Assembly (NCBI GenBank): GCA_900547285.1
Contig: URGF01000006.1
Span: 1-28,310 of the forward strand
Origin: an uncultured Collinsella sp.
GTDB taxonomy: Bacteria; Actinomycetota; Coriobacteriia; Coriobacteriales; Coriobacteriaceae
DNA length: 28,310 nucleotides
Direction of reading: 5' to 3'
Position numbers and translations under genes: made by a program. Below are positions 1 through 6,157 of this stretch, one piece after another (within the stretch, counting starts at the first letter, position 1; every line of letters starts with the position of its first letter). The notes under the pieces are model-generated. The model saw only the letters and a list, made by a program, of their open reading frames with translations, did no database searches and was not told the DNA's origin.

Positions 1-159
1 CCATGCAAAGGCGTCGCGCACTTCTTGCATGTTGCGGCGGATGCCTGCCTCGTCGTATAGATGAAACGGCGTGGGGAATTGCTCGACGATATGCTCGAGC
101 GTCTCCTTGTCCACAAACGGCTGCTTTGCCGCATATGCCTCGTTGGGAGTCAGTGTCAT
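1..159 (-). CDS. lysA: Diaminopimelate decarboxylase, N-terminal part (cut by window edge)
   Basis: Only the first 53 codons are inside the window. Read leftward from ATG at 159 the protein starts MTLTPNEAYAAKQPF and continues with TPFHLYDEAGIRRNMQEV, the typical start of the PLP-dependent decarboxylase barrel of LysA (the TPF-Y-D motif followed by a helix with RxN). LysA decarboxylates meso-diaminopimelate to L-lysine in the cytoplasm, the last step of lysine synthesis. A GAGGT-like ribosome site lies about 10 bases before the ATG. The call is strengthened by the lysine riboswitch just upstream at 231-387. The catalytic lysine and the C-terminal domain lie outside the window. A related decarboxylase of the same fold cannot be excluded from this fragment alone, but the riboswitch argues for LysA. 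Confidence 0.85.
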   Translation of the reverse strand, partial: MTLTPNEAYAAKQPFVDKETLEHIVEQFPTPFHLYDEAGIRRNMQEVRDAFAW

Positions 160-230
160 GTCCCGTAAACCTCGCTATCCAGACGGCGCCATCTGCGCAT
201 CGAATCCGCATAGCGTGGACCCAATGTCCG

Positions 231-387
231 GATAGCGCTCCCGCATTGCTGCAGACAGTCCTGTGGGTGTTTCCCACAGGCCCACCAGGTTGTTCGTGCC
301 CGAAAAGCCCAGTTCGGCGGGTTTCGCCTCCCCACGGGGTCAAAGCCTGCCGGCTCGCCCGCGGTTCTTCGTGCCCGCGCCTCTATC
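231..387 (-). promoter_or_regulatory. Lysine riboswitch (L box) controlling lysA
   Basis: On the minus strand the leader begins GATAGAGGCGCG (387 downward) and ends GGAGCGCTATC (down to 231), the two strands of the P1 helix and flanking core of the lysine aptamer. Between them are the conserved CGCCGAA (near 320), a CTGGGC segment and a strong GTGGG-AAAC-CCCAC hairpin followed by GACTGTC (near 250-275), in the order known for this family. It ends 71 bases before the lysA start, so it should turn lysA off when lysine is high. No U-tract terminator is seen. Instead the P1 3' strand (230-238) and a second copy (208-215) can both pair with GGATAGCG next to the lysA ribosome site (173-180), suggesting translational control. 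Bases 388-538 hold the divergent promoters; no clear -35/-10 pair could be assigned. Confidence 0.85.
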
Positions 388-538
388 AAGTGGTAACGAC
401 CCTACCACGTTGCACTTTACCAAACAAGAGTATTCGTATATAACGTTTAAAAAATGCAAGGATATGCTGGAAATAAGGGTGTAGCAATCTTGCGGCACAA
501 TAGATGGCAACCGACGCGCACCCATGAAAGGAACCTCT

Positions 539-1726
539 ATGACCGAGCTCCAAGAACTCCGCCGCTATCGGCGCGACTTGCACAGGATCCCGGAGCTCGA
601 CTTCGATCTTCCGCAGACGATCGCCTATATCGAGGGTGTGTTGGCGCCGCTCGCCTGCGAGGTGGCCCATCCGTGTCCCAGCTGCGTCTGCGCTTTCTTC
701 GACGCTGGCGTTGGTGCCGCGCATGCCACGGCGATTCGCGCCGACATGGATGCGCTGCCCATTGTGGAGGCGACGGGCGCGGCTTTCGCCTCGTCTCATC
801 CCGGCAAGATGCACGCTTGCGGGCACGATGGACACATGGCCATGGCGCTTTCGGCGGCAACCTTTGTCGACCGTACGATCCGTGAGCAGCCGGGCGCCAT
901 TAAGCGCAATGTGCTCTTTGTGTTTCAGCCGGCCGAGGAGACGACTGGTGGTGCCAAGACGGTGTGCGAGAGCGGCGTGTTCGAGCGCTACGGGGTGGAT
1001 CGCATCTTCGGCTTCCACGTGTGGCCCGATCTGCCCGCCGGCACGTTGGCGAGCTGCTCCGGTCCGTTGCTGGCGCGTTCGAGTGAGACACACATTCATA
1101 TCCATGGCACGAGCATCCATATCGCTAAGACCTATGGCGTTCCGGTCGAGGAGTCGCACGATGCGGCGCTGGCGGCTGCCAAGTTCTTGGTTTCCGAGCG
1201 CGAGCGCATGGACGAGTTGGGTGTCGACGAGCCCTGCATTGGTAAGTTCGGCCTGCTGCAGGCCGGCACCGTCTGCAATGCGGTGGCGGGGGAGGCCCAT
1301 GTTGCCGGCAGCCTACGTGTGTTTACGGACGACATGTTCGACCGCGCGCGCGAGGGCGTGCGCCGCGTGCTGGACGATGCCTGCGTCGCAACGGGCTGCA
1401 CATATGACCTCGATTTTGCCGAGGGCTATCCGCCGGTCGATAACGACCCCGAGCTGTTCGCCCACATTGCGCCTGTCTTGTCCGAGCTGCAACTCGTGGA
1501 TGAGCCTTTGCTGATTGCCGAGGACTTCGCTTTCTATCAGCGCCATCTGCCGGGCGTGTTCTTCCTCCTGGGTACGGGCGTGCCGGAGGGACAAGAAAAC
1601 CCGATCGACGCTGATGGCTGCCCAGCCTATGCCACGAGCGCCCTTCACACTGATACCATGCTCTTTGACGAGGAAATCCTACTCAAAGGCCTCGATGTCT
1701 ACAAACGATTGCTTGGCTTGGAGTGA
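539..1726 (+). CDS. M20 family metallo-amidohydrolase (N-acyl-amino-acid / N-acetyldiaminopimelate deacetylase type)
   Basis: A 395-residue cytoplasmic peptidase-fold hydrolase of the M20D group, which removes acyl groups from N-acylated amino acids. Visible metal-site motifs are HACGHDGH (residues 92-99, ligands C94 and H96), E133-E134 in QPAEET, H160 in FGFHVWPDLP and a C-terminal ALHTDT. A lid/dimer domain sits around residues 175-300, where the usual GKGGHAA motif is altered to GTSIHIAK but keeps its histidine. The ATG at 539 is chosen over the in-frame ATG at 524 because AAAGGA lies 7 bases before it. It is divergent from lysA, so a role in deacetylating N-acetyl-LL-diaminopimelate in the acetylase branch of lysine synthesis is attractive, but the sequence cannot distinguish this from general N-acyl amino acid or hippurate hydrolysis. 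Confidence 0.85.
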   Translation: MTELQELRRYRRDLHRIPELDFDLPQTIAYIEGVLAPLACEVAHPCPSCVCAFFDAGVGAAHATAIRADMDALPIVEATGAAFASSHPGKMHACGHDGHMAMALSAATFVDRTIREQPGAIKRNVLFVFQPAEETTGGAKTVCESGVFERYGVDRIFGFHVWPDLPAGTLASCSGPLLARSSETHIHIHGTSIHIAKTYGVPVEESHDAALAAAKFLVSERERMDELGVDEPCIGKFGLLQAGTVCNAVAGEAHVAGSLRVFTDDMFDRAREGVRRVLDDACVATGCTYDLDFAEGYPPVDNDPELFAHIAPVLSELQLVDEPLLIAEDFAFYQRHLPGVFFLLGTGVPEGQENPIDADGCPAYATSALHTDTMLFDEEILLKGLDVYKRLLGLE

Positions 1727-1728
1727 CG

Positions 1729-2052
1729 ATGGAACGACGCCGACAGTCTGCCGTATATAGTCCGGGTGGATGCGGATGCGGTTTGCTGCTGCTTCCGGTC
1801 ATCGCTGTGAGCATTGGCGTGATGTTTGTGTTTGCTGGGCTGGCTGCGGCGGCACTCGTACTGTTTATCACCGCCATCGGCGTGACGGTCTGGCTGTGCC
1901 GTTCTCGCGAGCAGCGCCGCGCCGACGGTAAGACCAATGTCGGCTGGGTCGTCTTCCTGATCATTGCGTACCTATTGAGCATCAGCTACCTGGTGTTCTT
2001 TGTCCTAATGATGATCAGTGCCTTTACCGGGAAATCCGTCACGGTGGGTTGA
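1729..2052 (+). CDS. Small three-helix membrane protein, function unknown
   Basis: A 107-residue protein with hydrophobic stretches at about residues 17-50 (long enough for a hairpin of two membrane helices) and 76-100, and a basic loop (CRSREQRRADGK) between them. The N-terminus is short, with a Cys/Gly motif (GGCGCG). It starts 2 bases after the stop of the amidohydrolase, and TTGGAG (1718-1723) precedes the ATG by 5 bases; GTG at 1723 is an alternative in-frame start but leaves no room for a ribosome site. The position implies co-transcription with the upstream gene. I do not recognise a family and propose no function. Confidence 0.6.
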   Translation: MERRRQSAVYSPGGCGCGLLLLPVIAVSIGVMFVFAGLAAAALVLFITAIGVTVWLCRSREQRRADGKTNVGWVVFLIIAYLLSISYLVFFVLMMISAFTGKSVTVG

Positions 2053-2159
2053 TGCGCTGCCAGCAGACGGTCACGCAAAGTGCGTTTGCTCGGCGTCTGG
2101 ATAGCTGCATTGGCCGTTTACCGCAACCTTAGCCCTCAGCTAATGAATTCAAGTTCAAT

Positions 2160-2209
2160 CCTTTCTACGATGTGCTGTGTGCCGGCACGGTAGCCGGATC
2201 GTAGGAAGG
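2160..2209 (+). promoter_or_regulatory. 12-bp inverted repeat that contains the ribosome-binding site of the next gene
   Basis: CCTTTCTACGAT (2160-2171) can pair with ATCGTAGGAAGG (2198-2209) over all 12 positions, with one G-U pair. The 3' arm includes the GGAAGGA Shine-Dalgarno of the gene starting at 2217. The 26-base loop holds a second palindrome, GTGCCGGCAC. Folded, this would hide the ribosome site. The same DNA could instead be a protein operator; sequence alone does not decide. Confidence 0.6.
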
Positions 2210-2216
2210 ATGAATA

Positions 2217-2660
2217 ATGGCAAAAGAGGGAAAGAAGCCGATCGGCAAGATTGTCCTAGGCGTCATCGTGGTGCTGGTTATCGTCGGTGCCGTGGGCTCC
2301 ATGGGTGGCAATTCAACCGATTCGTCTGCGAGCGATTCGGCAAAACCTGCCGAGGCGACACAGCAGGCTGAGGAGCAAAAAGAATCGCAAGAACCGTATA
2401 CCATTGCTGACGAGGCTGAAGACACCTCCAGTCAGTTTGCCTATAAGATCACGGGCACGCTTACCAATAACACGGACAAGGAAAAGAGCTACATTCAGAT
2501 TGAGTATGTTCTGTATGATGCCGATGGCAACCAGGTTGGAACGGCTCTTGCAAACACCAATCATCTGAAGGCGGGCGGCTCCTGGAAGTTCGAGGCGCTG
2601 GGTACGGTGTCTCCCGACCAGGTTGCTAGCTGGGAGCGTTCGGACGTAAGCGGTTTCTAG
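2217..2660 (+). CDS. Membrane-anchored extracellular protein with an FxLYD-like beta domain
   Basis: A 147-residue protein. Residues 1-10 are basic (MAKEGKKPIGK), residues 11-30 form one membrane helix (IVLGVIVVLVIVGAVGSMGG), residues 31-65 are a Ser/Ala/Glu/Gln-rich linker, and residues 70-147 form a small beta domain with the pattern TGTLTNNT...YIQIEYVLYDADGNQVGTA...LKAGGSWKFEA. That pattern is typical of FxLYD-type domains found outside the membrane in Gram-positive bacteria. The ribosome site GGAAGGA is 6 bases from the ATG and lies within a hairpin (2160-2209). The gene precedes an HTH protein and a membrane kinase, so it may be the exported partner of that cluster; this is inferred from order only. 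The function of the domain is not known to me. Confidence 0.75.
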   Translation: MAKEGKKPIGKIVLGVIVVLVIVGAVGSMGGNSTDSSASDSAKPAEATQQAEEQKESQEPYTIADEAEDTSSQFAYKITGTLTNNTDKEKSYIQIEYVLYDADGNQVGTALANTNHLKAGGSWKFEALGTVSPDQVASWERSDVSGF

Positions 2661-2692
2661 CATGTTGCATGCACTGGGGGAGGTGAAGTCGT

Positions 2693-3115
2693 ATGCCCGA
2701 TAAAAAGCTGACCGAGGAGCTGCTCAATGAGCTTCTCGATGCGCCGAACATCGATGGCTATATCAGGGAGCACGACTTTGCCGCCCCGTTGCTTTCGGAC
2801 TACCTGAAGCAGCTGCTGCAGGAAAAGGGCTTGGAGCGCTCGCGCGTGGTTCGTATGGCCGATCTCAATGAGACCTTTGGCTATCAGATCTTTACCGGTG
2901 CGCGTCACCCGAGTCGCAATAAGGTGCTGCAGATTGCCTTTGCGATGGCGCTGACGCTCAAAGAGGCCAACCGTGCACTGACGGCTGCCGGGGTAAGCGT
3001 CCTCAACTGCAAGGATCGCCGTGATGCGATTATCATCTTTTGCATCGATCGCGGGTGCAGCCTCCAAAAGGTCAACGAGGAGCTGTATCGCTTTGGCGAG
3101 GAGACGGTGAGTTAG
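2693..3115 (+). CDS. Helix-turn-helix (XRE-like) protein paired with a Ser/Thr kinase
   Basis: A 140-residue soluble protein. After a helical N-terminus (residues 1-30) there is an XRE-like HTH core at about residues 35-95: LSDYLKQLLQEKGLERSRVV (helices 1-2), then the recognition region around NETFGYQIFTGARHPSRNKV and helix 4-5 with LQIAFAMALTLKEANRAL. The C-terminal 40 residues (RRDAIIIFCIDRGCSLQKVNEEL) form a further helical segment. Small proteins of this layout are often found beside bacterial protein kinases. The start has a strong GGAGGTGA 6 bases upstream. It is 32 bases after the FxLYD gene and about 100 bases before the kinase, so one transcript is likely. It may be a DNA-binding regulator or a kinase substrate. 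Confidence 0.75.
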   Translation: MPDKKLTEELLNELLDAPNIDGYIREHDFAAPLLSDYLKQLLQEKGLERSRVVRMADLNETFGYQIFTGARHPSRNKVLQIAFAMALTLKEANRALTAAGVSVLNCKDRRDAIIIFCIDRGCSLQKVNEELYRFGEETVS

Positions 3116-3213
3116 CGGCTGATATCTGAGCCGGCGGAGCTGCCGAACAACGATGCAAACGAACGGGGCGCGGATGCCATGGGGTGTCTGCGCCCTGCGC
3201 TATGATGGAGGCT

Positions 3214-4593
3214 ATGGATACTCAGACCACAACATATTCCGATGACGAGCTGACCGCAGCGCTTGCCGAACATCTGGCGTCGCTCGATCGCGACGACAGC
3301 TATCGCGTGGAGCGTGTACTTAAGCGCTCGTCCGTTGAAACAACCCAACTCGTGTACTTTGAAGGAACCGGCGGTGGTTCGCTCGGCCCCTTTGTCCGTA
3401 AACGCATCGATGCTTCGGCTCAAATCGGCGGGGCATACGAGCGTCTGTTTGCCGCCCAGCGGGCAGGCAGGCGTTTTGAGCACCTGCCCAGAATCGTCGA
3501 TTGTCGTCGTGTGGGCGACGAGCTCAACGTGGTTATGGAATACATCGAAGGGGAGACGCTCGGGGTGCTGGTGGATCGTCTGGGAGCCACCCCCGATTAT
3601 GCGCGTGAATTGTATCCTGCCCTATGCGATGCCGTGGGCGAGCTCCGCGCCGGTTTTGCAATGGCGGGGGAGACGTCGGCGCCGGTGATCCATCGCGACC
3701 TCAAACCGTCGAATATCATCGTGACGGGTGCGAACTGTACGCTCGATGAGGGCCTGACGTTTTCGTCGCTGGTGATTATCGACTTGGGGATCGCGCGCGT
3801 ATGGCGCGATGGCGCCGATGCCGACACCGTCAAGTTCGGCACGCGACCCTATGCGCCACCCGAGCAGTATGGGTTTGGGCAGACGAGCGTGCGCAGCGAC
3901 GTCTACGCACTGGGCGCCCTGTTGTTCTTCTGCTTGACGGGAGTCGACCCTAAACCAGGGCTCGACATGCGCGAGCAATGCGAGGCGCGTGGCATTCCCA
4001 CCCCACTTGCCGATGCCGTCTGCATGTCGATGGCGCTCGACCCGGCCAAGCGTTTTGCGAATGCGGAAGCGTTGGGACGGGCGACGCGCACGGCATACGA
4101 TCTGAGCCGCTCCGTGCGGCCTCCTGCGCCTGTGCCTGTCCGTACTCCGGCATCGGAGGCGGAGCTGACGCCCCAAGGGCTCCAGAACCCCGCAGGGCTT
4201 CCTGGGTCTGCCGCCTCCGCTGCATGCGGTCTGCTCTCTCGCGTTCCGGAGTCTCTGGGGCGCATTTGGAATACGCTTGTCTGCTTCTCGCTACTTGTGT
4301 TCTTTGCCGGAAGTCACTTTGCCGTCTTTCACCCCACGGGAGCAAACCAAAGCTACCCGACGTGGTTTCTCATAATCGAGTATTTTTTCTTTGTCGATGG
4401 CCTTATGGTGCTTATGCATTTTGCGCTGCTCGATAAGCGCCGTCTTCGTCGGCGATTCGCACTGCTCGACAGCCATCGCGGCAAGAAACTCGCGAAACTC
4501 TGGCTCAAGGCATTGGGTGTGCTGCTCCTATGCATGATCGTCATAGTCGCGATCGCCAATGCGACCGGCGTCGTCGATACCTCCGCTACCTAA
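3214..4593 (+). CDS. Membrane-anchored Hanks-type Ser/Thr protein kinase
   Basis: A 459-residue protein. Residues 30-300 are a kinase domain: lysine in VRKRID (K63), a candidate alpha-C glutamate (E76), the catalytic loop HRDLKPSNII (H160-D162), DLG in place of DFG (D190), and PPEQYG in place of APE. The glycine-rich loop is poorly matched. Residues 310-350 are a Pro-rich linker. Three hydrophobic segments follow (about 360-378, 390-415 and 430-455), so the C-terminus is in the membrane; there are no PASTA repeats or obvious sensor domain outside. Start choice is uncertain: ATG 3214 has GGAGG only 2 bases away, ATG 3202 lacks a ribosome site, and TATGAT at 3201-3206 could be a -10 box giving a near-leaderless message. 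Probable partners are the HTH and FxLYD proteins upstream. Confidence 0.88.
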   Translation: MDTQTTTYSDDELTAALAEHLASLDRDDSYRVERVLKRSSVETTQLVYFEGTGGGSLGPFVRKRIDASAQIGGAYERLFAAQRAGRRFEHLPRIVDCRRVGDELNVVMEYIEGETLGVLVDRLGATPDYARELYPALCDAVGELRAGFAMAGETSAPVIHRDLKPSNIIVTGANCTLDEGLTFSSLVIIDLGIARVWRDGADADTVKFGTRPYAPPEQYGFGQTSVRSDVYALGALLFFCLTGVDPKPGLDMREQCEARGIPTPLADAVCMSMALDPAKRFANAEALGRATRTAYDLSRSVRPPAPVPVRTPASEAELTPQGLQNPAGLPGSAASAACGLLSRVPESLGRIWNTLVCFSLLVFFAGSHFAVFHPTGANQSYPTWFLIIEYFFFVDGLMVLMHFALLDKRRLRRRFALLDSHRGKKLAKLWLKALGVLLLCMIVIVAIANATGVVDTSAT

Positions 4594-4597
4594 AAGA

Positions 4598-4620
4598 AAA
4601 GGGCCCCATTGGGGCCCTTT
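4598..4620. terminator. Bidirectional terminator between convergent genes
   Basis: AAAGGGCCCC-ATT-GGGGCCCTTT is a perfect 10-bp stem with a 3-base loop, flanked by A-rich and T-rich ends. It lies between the stop of the kinase (4593) and the stop of the leftward wall hydrolase (4631) and can serve both. Confidence 0.9.
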
Positions 4621-4630
4621 GCAGTTGCGC

Positions 4631-5764
4631 TTAGATGCGGTTCATCTGAGCGGCGACTTTGTTGTACCAGTCCTGCCACGTGGGCGGGCAGTACTTTTTG
4701 GCCGCTGCCGGGGTAAGGGTGGAGCCGTAGTTGGCGCCCAGATAGGCAACGTGAGCGGAGATGCCCTCGCTCCAGCTGCCAAAGCTGCGCCAACCGCCGC
4801 CACGGGCACTCCAGCCCCAGGCGTTGTAAGAATTGGCGCAATAAGCACCCTTGGTGCTCTCGATGCAGGCGATGGCGGGGGACCAACGGGGGTCGACACC
4901 GGTATTCCAAGCGGCGACGGCAAAGTTATAGCCCTGGCCTGCCATGGGGGAGCCGGCGAGATAATTGTCGATGCGGCTCGTCCACTCATTAATGAACGAA
5001 TCGTAATCGGAGCTACCGGTATTGGCGTTGTTCACCGTGGTGTCGATGGTGGTGTTGGTGTTGGTGGCCTGGCTGCTGGAATTGTTGCCGCTTACGCCCT
5101 CGCCCGAGATCTTCTCGGCGGCAGCGGCCTTATCGGCCTCAAGCTTGGCAAGCTCGGCGGCATTTTCCTGCTCGGCTTTTGCCTGCGCCTCGCTGCGGAG
5201 CTGCTGGGCCTGAGCCAACGCATCCTCGGCGTTTTTCTGCTCTGCCTCAAGCTGAGACTTGGCCTGCTGGAGCTCAGCCTTGTTCTGCTCGAGTTCGGTT
5301 TGCATGTTATTGAGCTGTTCGATCTCGTCGACGCTCGAGCTCGTGATCTGGTTGGTGTATTTGCAGGTCGTGATGAACTCACCCAGGCTCTGCGCGTTGA
5401 CCAGGAAGCTCACGATGGGGTTGGTGCCCTTCTGATACTTGTACAGATCGCGCATGGCGGAGCTTGCCTTGGCCTGCTGCTCGGGAAGCTTGGCCTCGAT
5501 TTCCTCGATGCTTGCCTCATTGGAGTCAATCTGCTTTTGCAGGTCATCGAGTTTGGTGCGGGCGTCGTTGTAGGCGCTCGTGGCGGCTTCGATCTTCTGC
5601 TGGGCTGCGGAAAGCTGGTCCTGCGTTGCCTGCGAGGCGGCATACGCCGCAACGGGGGAGAGCATCGGCGTGGCCGTCAGCGCAACGGCGAGCGCGGCGC
5701 TCGTGATGATACGAGCCGGCTTCGACGCAATGAGCGCTGCGGTGCGATGATTCGAATGCTGCAT
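4631..5764 (-). CDS. Secreted coiled-coil protein with C-terminal glucosaminidase/lysozyme-like domain
   Basis: A 377-residue exported protein. Residues 1-41 are a signal peptide with a basic start and a hydrophobic core (ALAVALTATPMLSPVAAYA). Residues 44-225 are a long coiled coil rich in Gln, Glu, Ala and Lys, resembling the regulatory coiled coil of PcsB/CwlO-type wall hydrolases. A Ser/Asn/Thr linker follows (226-255). Residues 262-377 have the pattern FAVAAWNTGVDPRWSPAIAC-IES (candidate catalytic Glu) followed by YNAWGWS, seen in glucosaminidase and lysozyme-like folds. Probable role: cutting peptidoglycan glycan strands during growth or division. ATG at 5764 is chosen because GAGGGA lies 6 bases before it; TTG at 5779 would overlap that site. 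The gene stands alone; an unusual dyad lies upstream. Confidence 0.82.
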   Translation of the reverse strand: MQHSNHRTAALIASKPARIITSAALAVALTATPMLSPVAAYAASQATQDQLSAAQQKIEAATSAYNDARTKLDDLQKQIDSNEASIEEIEAKLPEQQAKASSAMRDLYKYQKGTNPIVSFLVNAQSLGEFITTCKYTNQITSSSVDEIEQLNNMQTELEQNKAELQQAKSQLEAEQKNAEDALAQAQQLRSEAQAKAEQENAAELAKLEADKAAAAEKISGEGVSGNNSSSQATNTNTTIDTTVNNANTGSSDYDSFINEWTSRIDNYLAGSPMAGQGYNFAVAAWNTGVDPRWSPAIACIESTKGAYCANSYNAWGWSARGGGWRSFGSWSEGISAHVAYLGANYGSTLTPAAAKKYCPPTWQDWYNKVAAQMNRI

Positions 5765-5825
5765 CCAGTCCCTCTGCAATCAATCGTAGGTTATGGTTCG
5801 AACGGTATTCTACTACTGCTTTCGA

Positions 5826-5873
5826 CCTCAACTTGAACCTTAAAGGTTCCAAAGGGTCAAGTTGAACTTGAGG
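5826..5873. repeat. Nested inverted repeats upstream of the wall hydrolase gene
   Basis: TCAACTTGA (5828-5836) and TCAAGTTGA (5857-5865) are perfect inverted copies. Between them lies a second near-palindrome, GAACCTTAAAGGTTC, and the right copy runs into another half-site (AACTTGAGG). A related GTTCAACTTTAA occurs at 5921-5932. A TAGAAT-like -10 for the leftward gene sits just downstream on the minus strand (around 5807-5813). This looks like an operator region for the hydrolase gene; the binding protein is unknown. Confidence 0.5.
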
Positions 5874-5940
5874 CTTTGGCTTTGACCTGCAGTTATGATG
5901 AATTGTTGAGAAACCATAGAGTTCAACTTTAACGTTACGG

Positions 5941-5961
5941 AACCCTGTCGAGAGGGTTTTT
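5941..5961 (+). terminator. Small orphan terminator-like hairpin in a 393-base gene-free region
   Basis: AACCCT-GTCGAG-AGGGTT followed by TTTG forms a 6-bp stem with a T tract reading rightward. No gene ends here: the stretch 5765-6157 between the hydrolase and the D-Asp ligase contains only this hairpin, the nested repeats at 5826-5873 and the ligase promoter. It could end a short transcript from the AT-rich TTATGAT region near 5893, or be chance. Confidence 0.35.
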
Positions 5962-6071
5962 GTTTATCAAAAGTCGCCTCATGTGGGGTTTTGCAACTAC
6001 AGGGTCCCATCACGGCGAGGGCGGATTTCATGCTGGATAATTGCGCTGATTGCCATAGATACGGTGGAGCT

Positions 6072-6101
6072 TTGGGCGCCGGCGGTTTGGCACGCTAGAA
6101 T
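6072..6101 (+). promoter_or_regulatory. Probable promoter of the D-aspartate ligase gene
   Basis: TTGGGC (6072-6077), an 18-base spacer and TAGAAT (6096-6101). The predicted start of transcription is near 6108, giving a leader of about 50 bases before the ATG at 6158. A very similar TAGAAT box occurs before the YugP-like gene (16335-16340). Confidence 0.5.
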
Positions 6102-6157
6102 AAATCAGTTGCGCAAAGACCGCCCGTTGTGTGGGCAGTTCATGATAGGAAGTTTCC

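Noticed and set aside
156..389. Open frame of 77 codons on the minus strand before lysA
   Set aside because: It coincides with the lysine riboswitch, whose conserved bases explain the sequence; the protein has no recognisable features.
4559..5836. 425-codon leucine/glycine-rich open frame on the plus strand
   Set aside because: Antisense to the secreted coiled-coil hydrolase, whose heptad-rich frame produces a false hydrophobic shadow.
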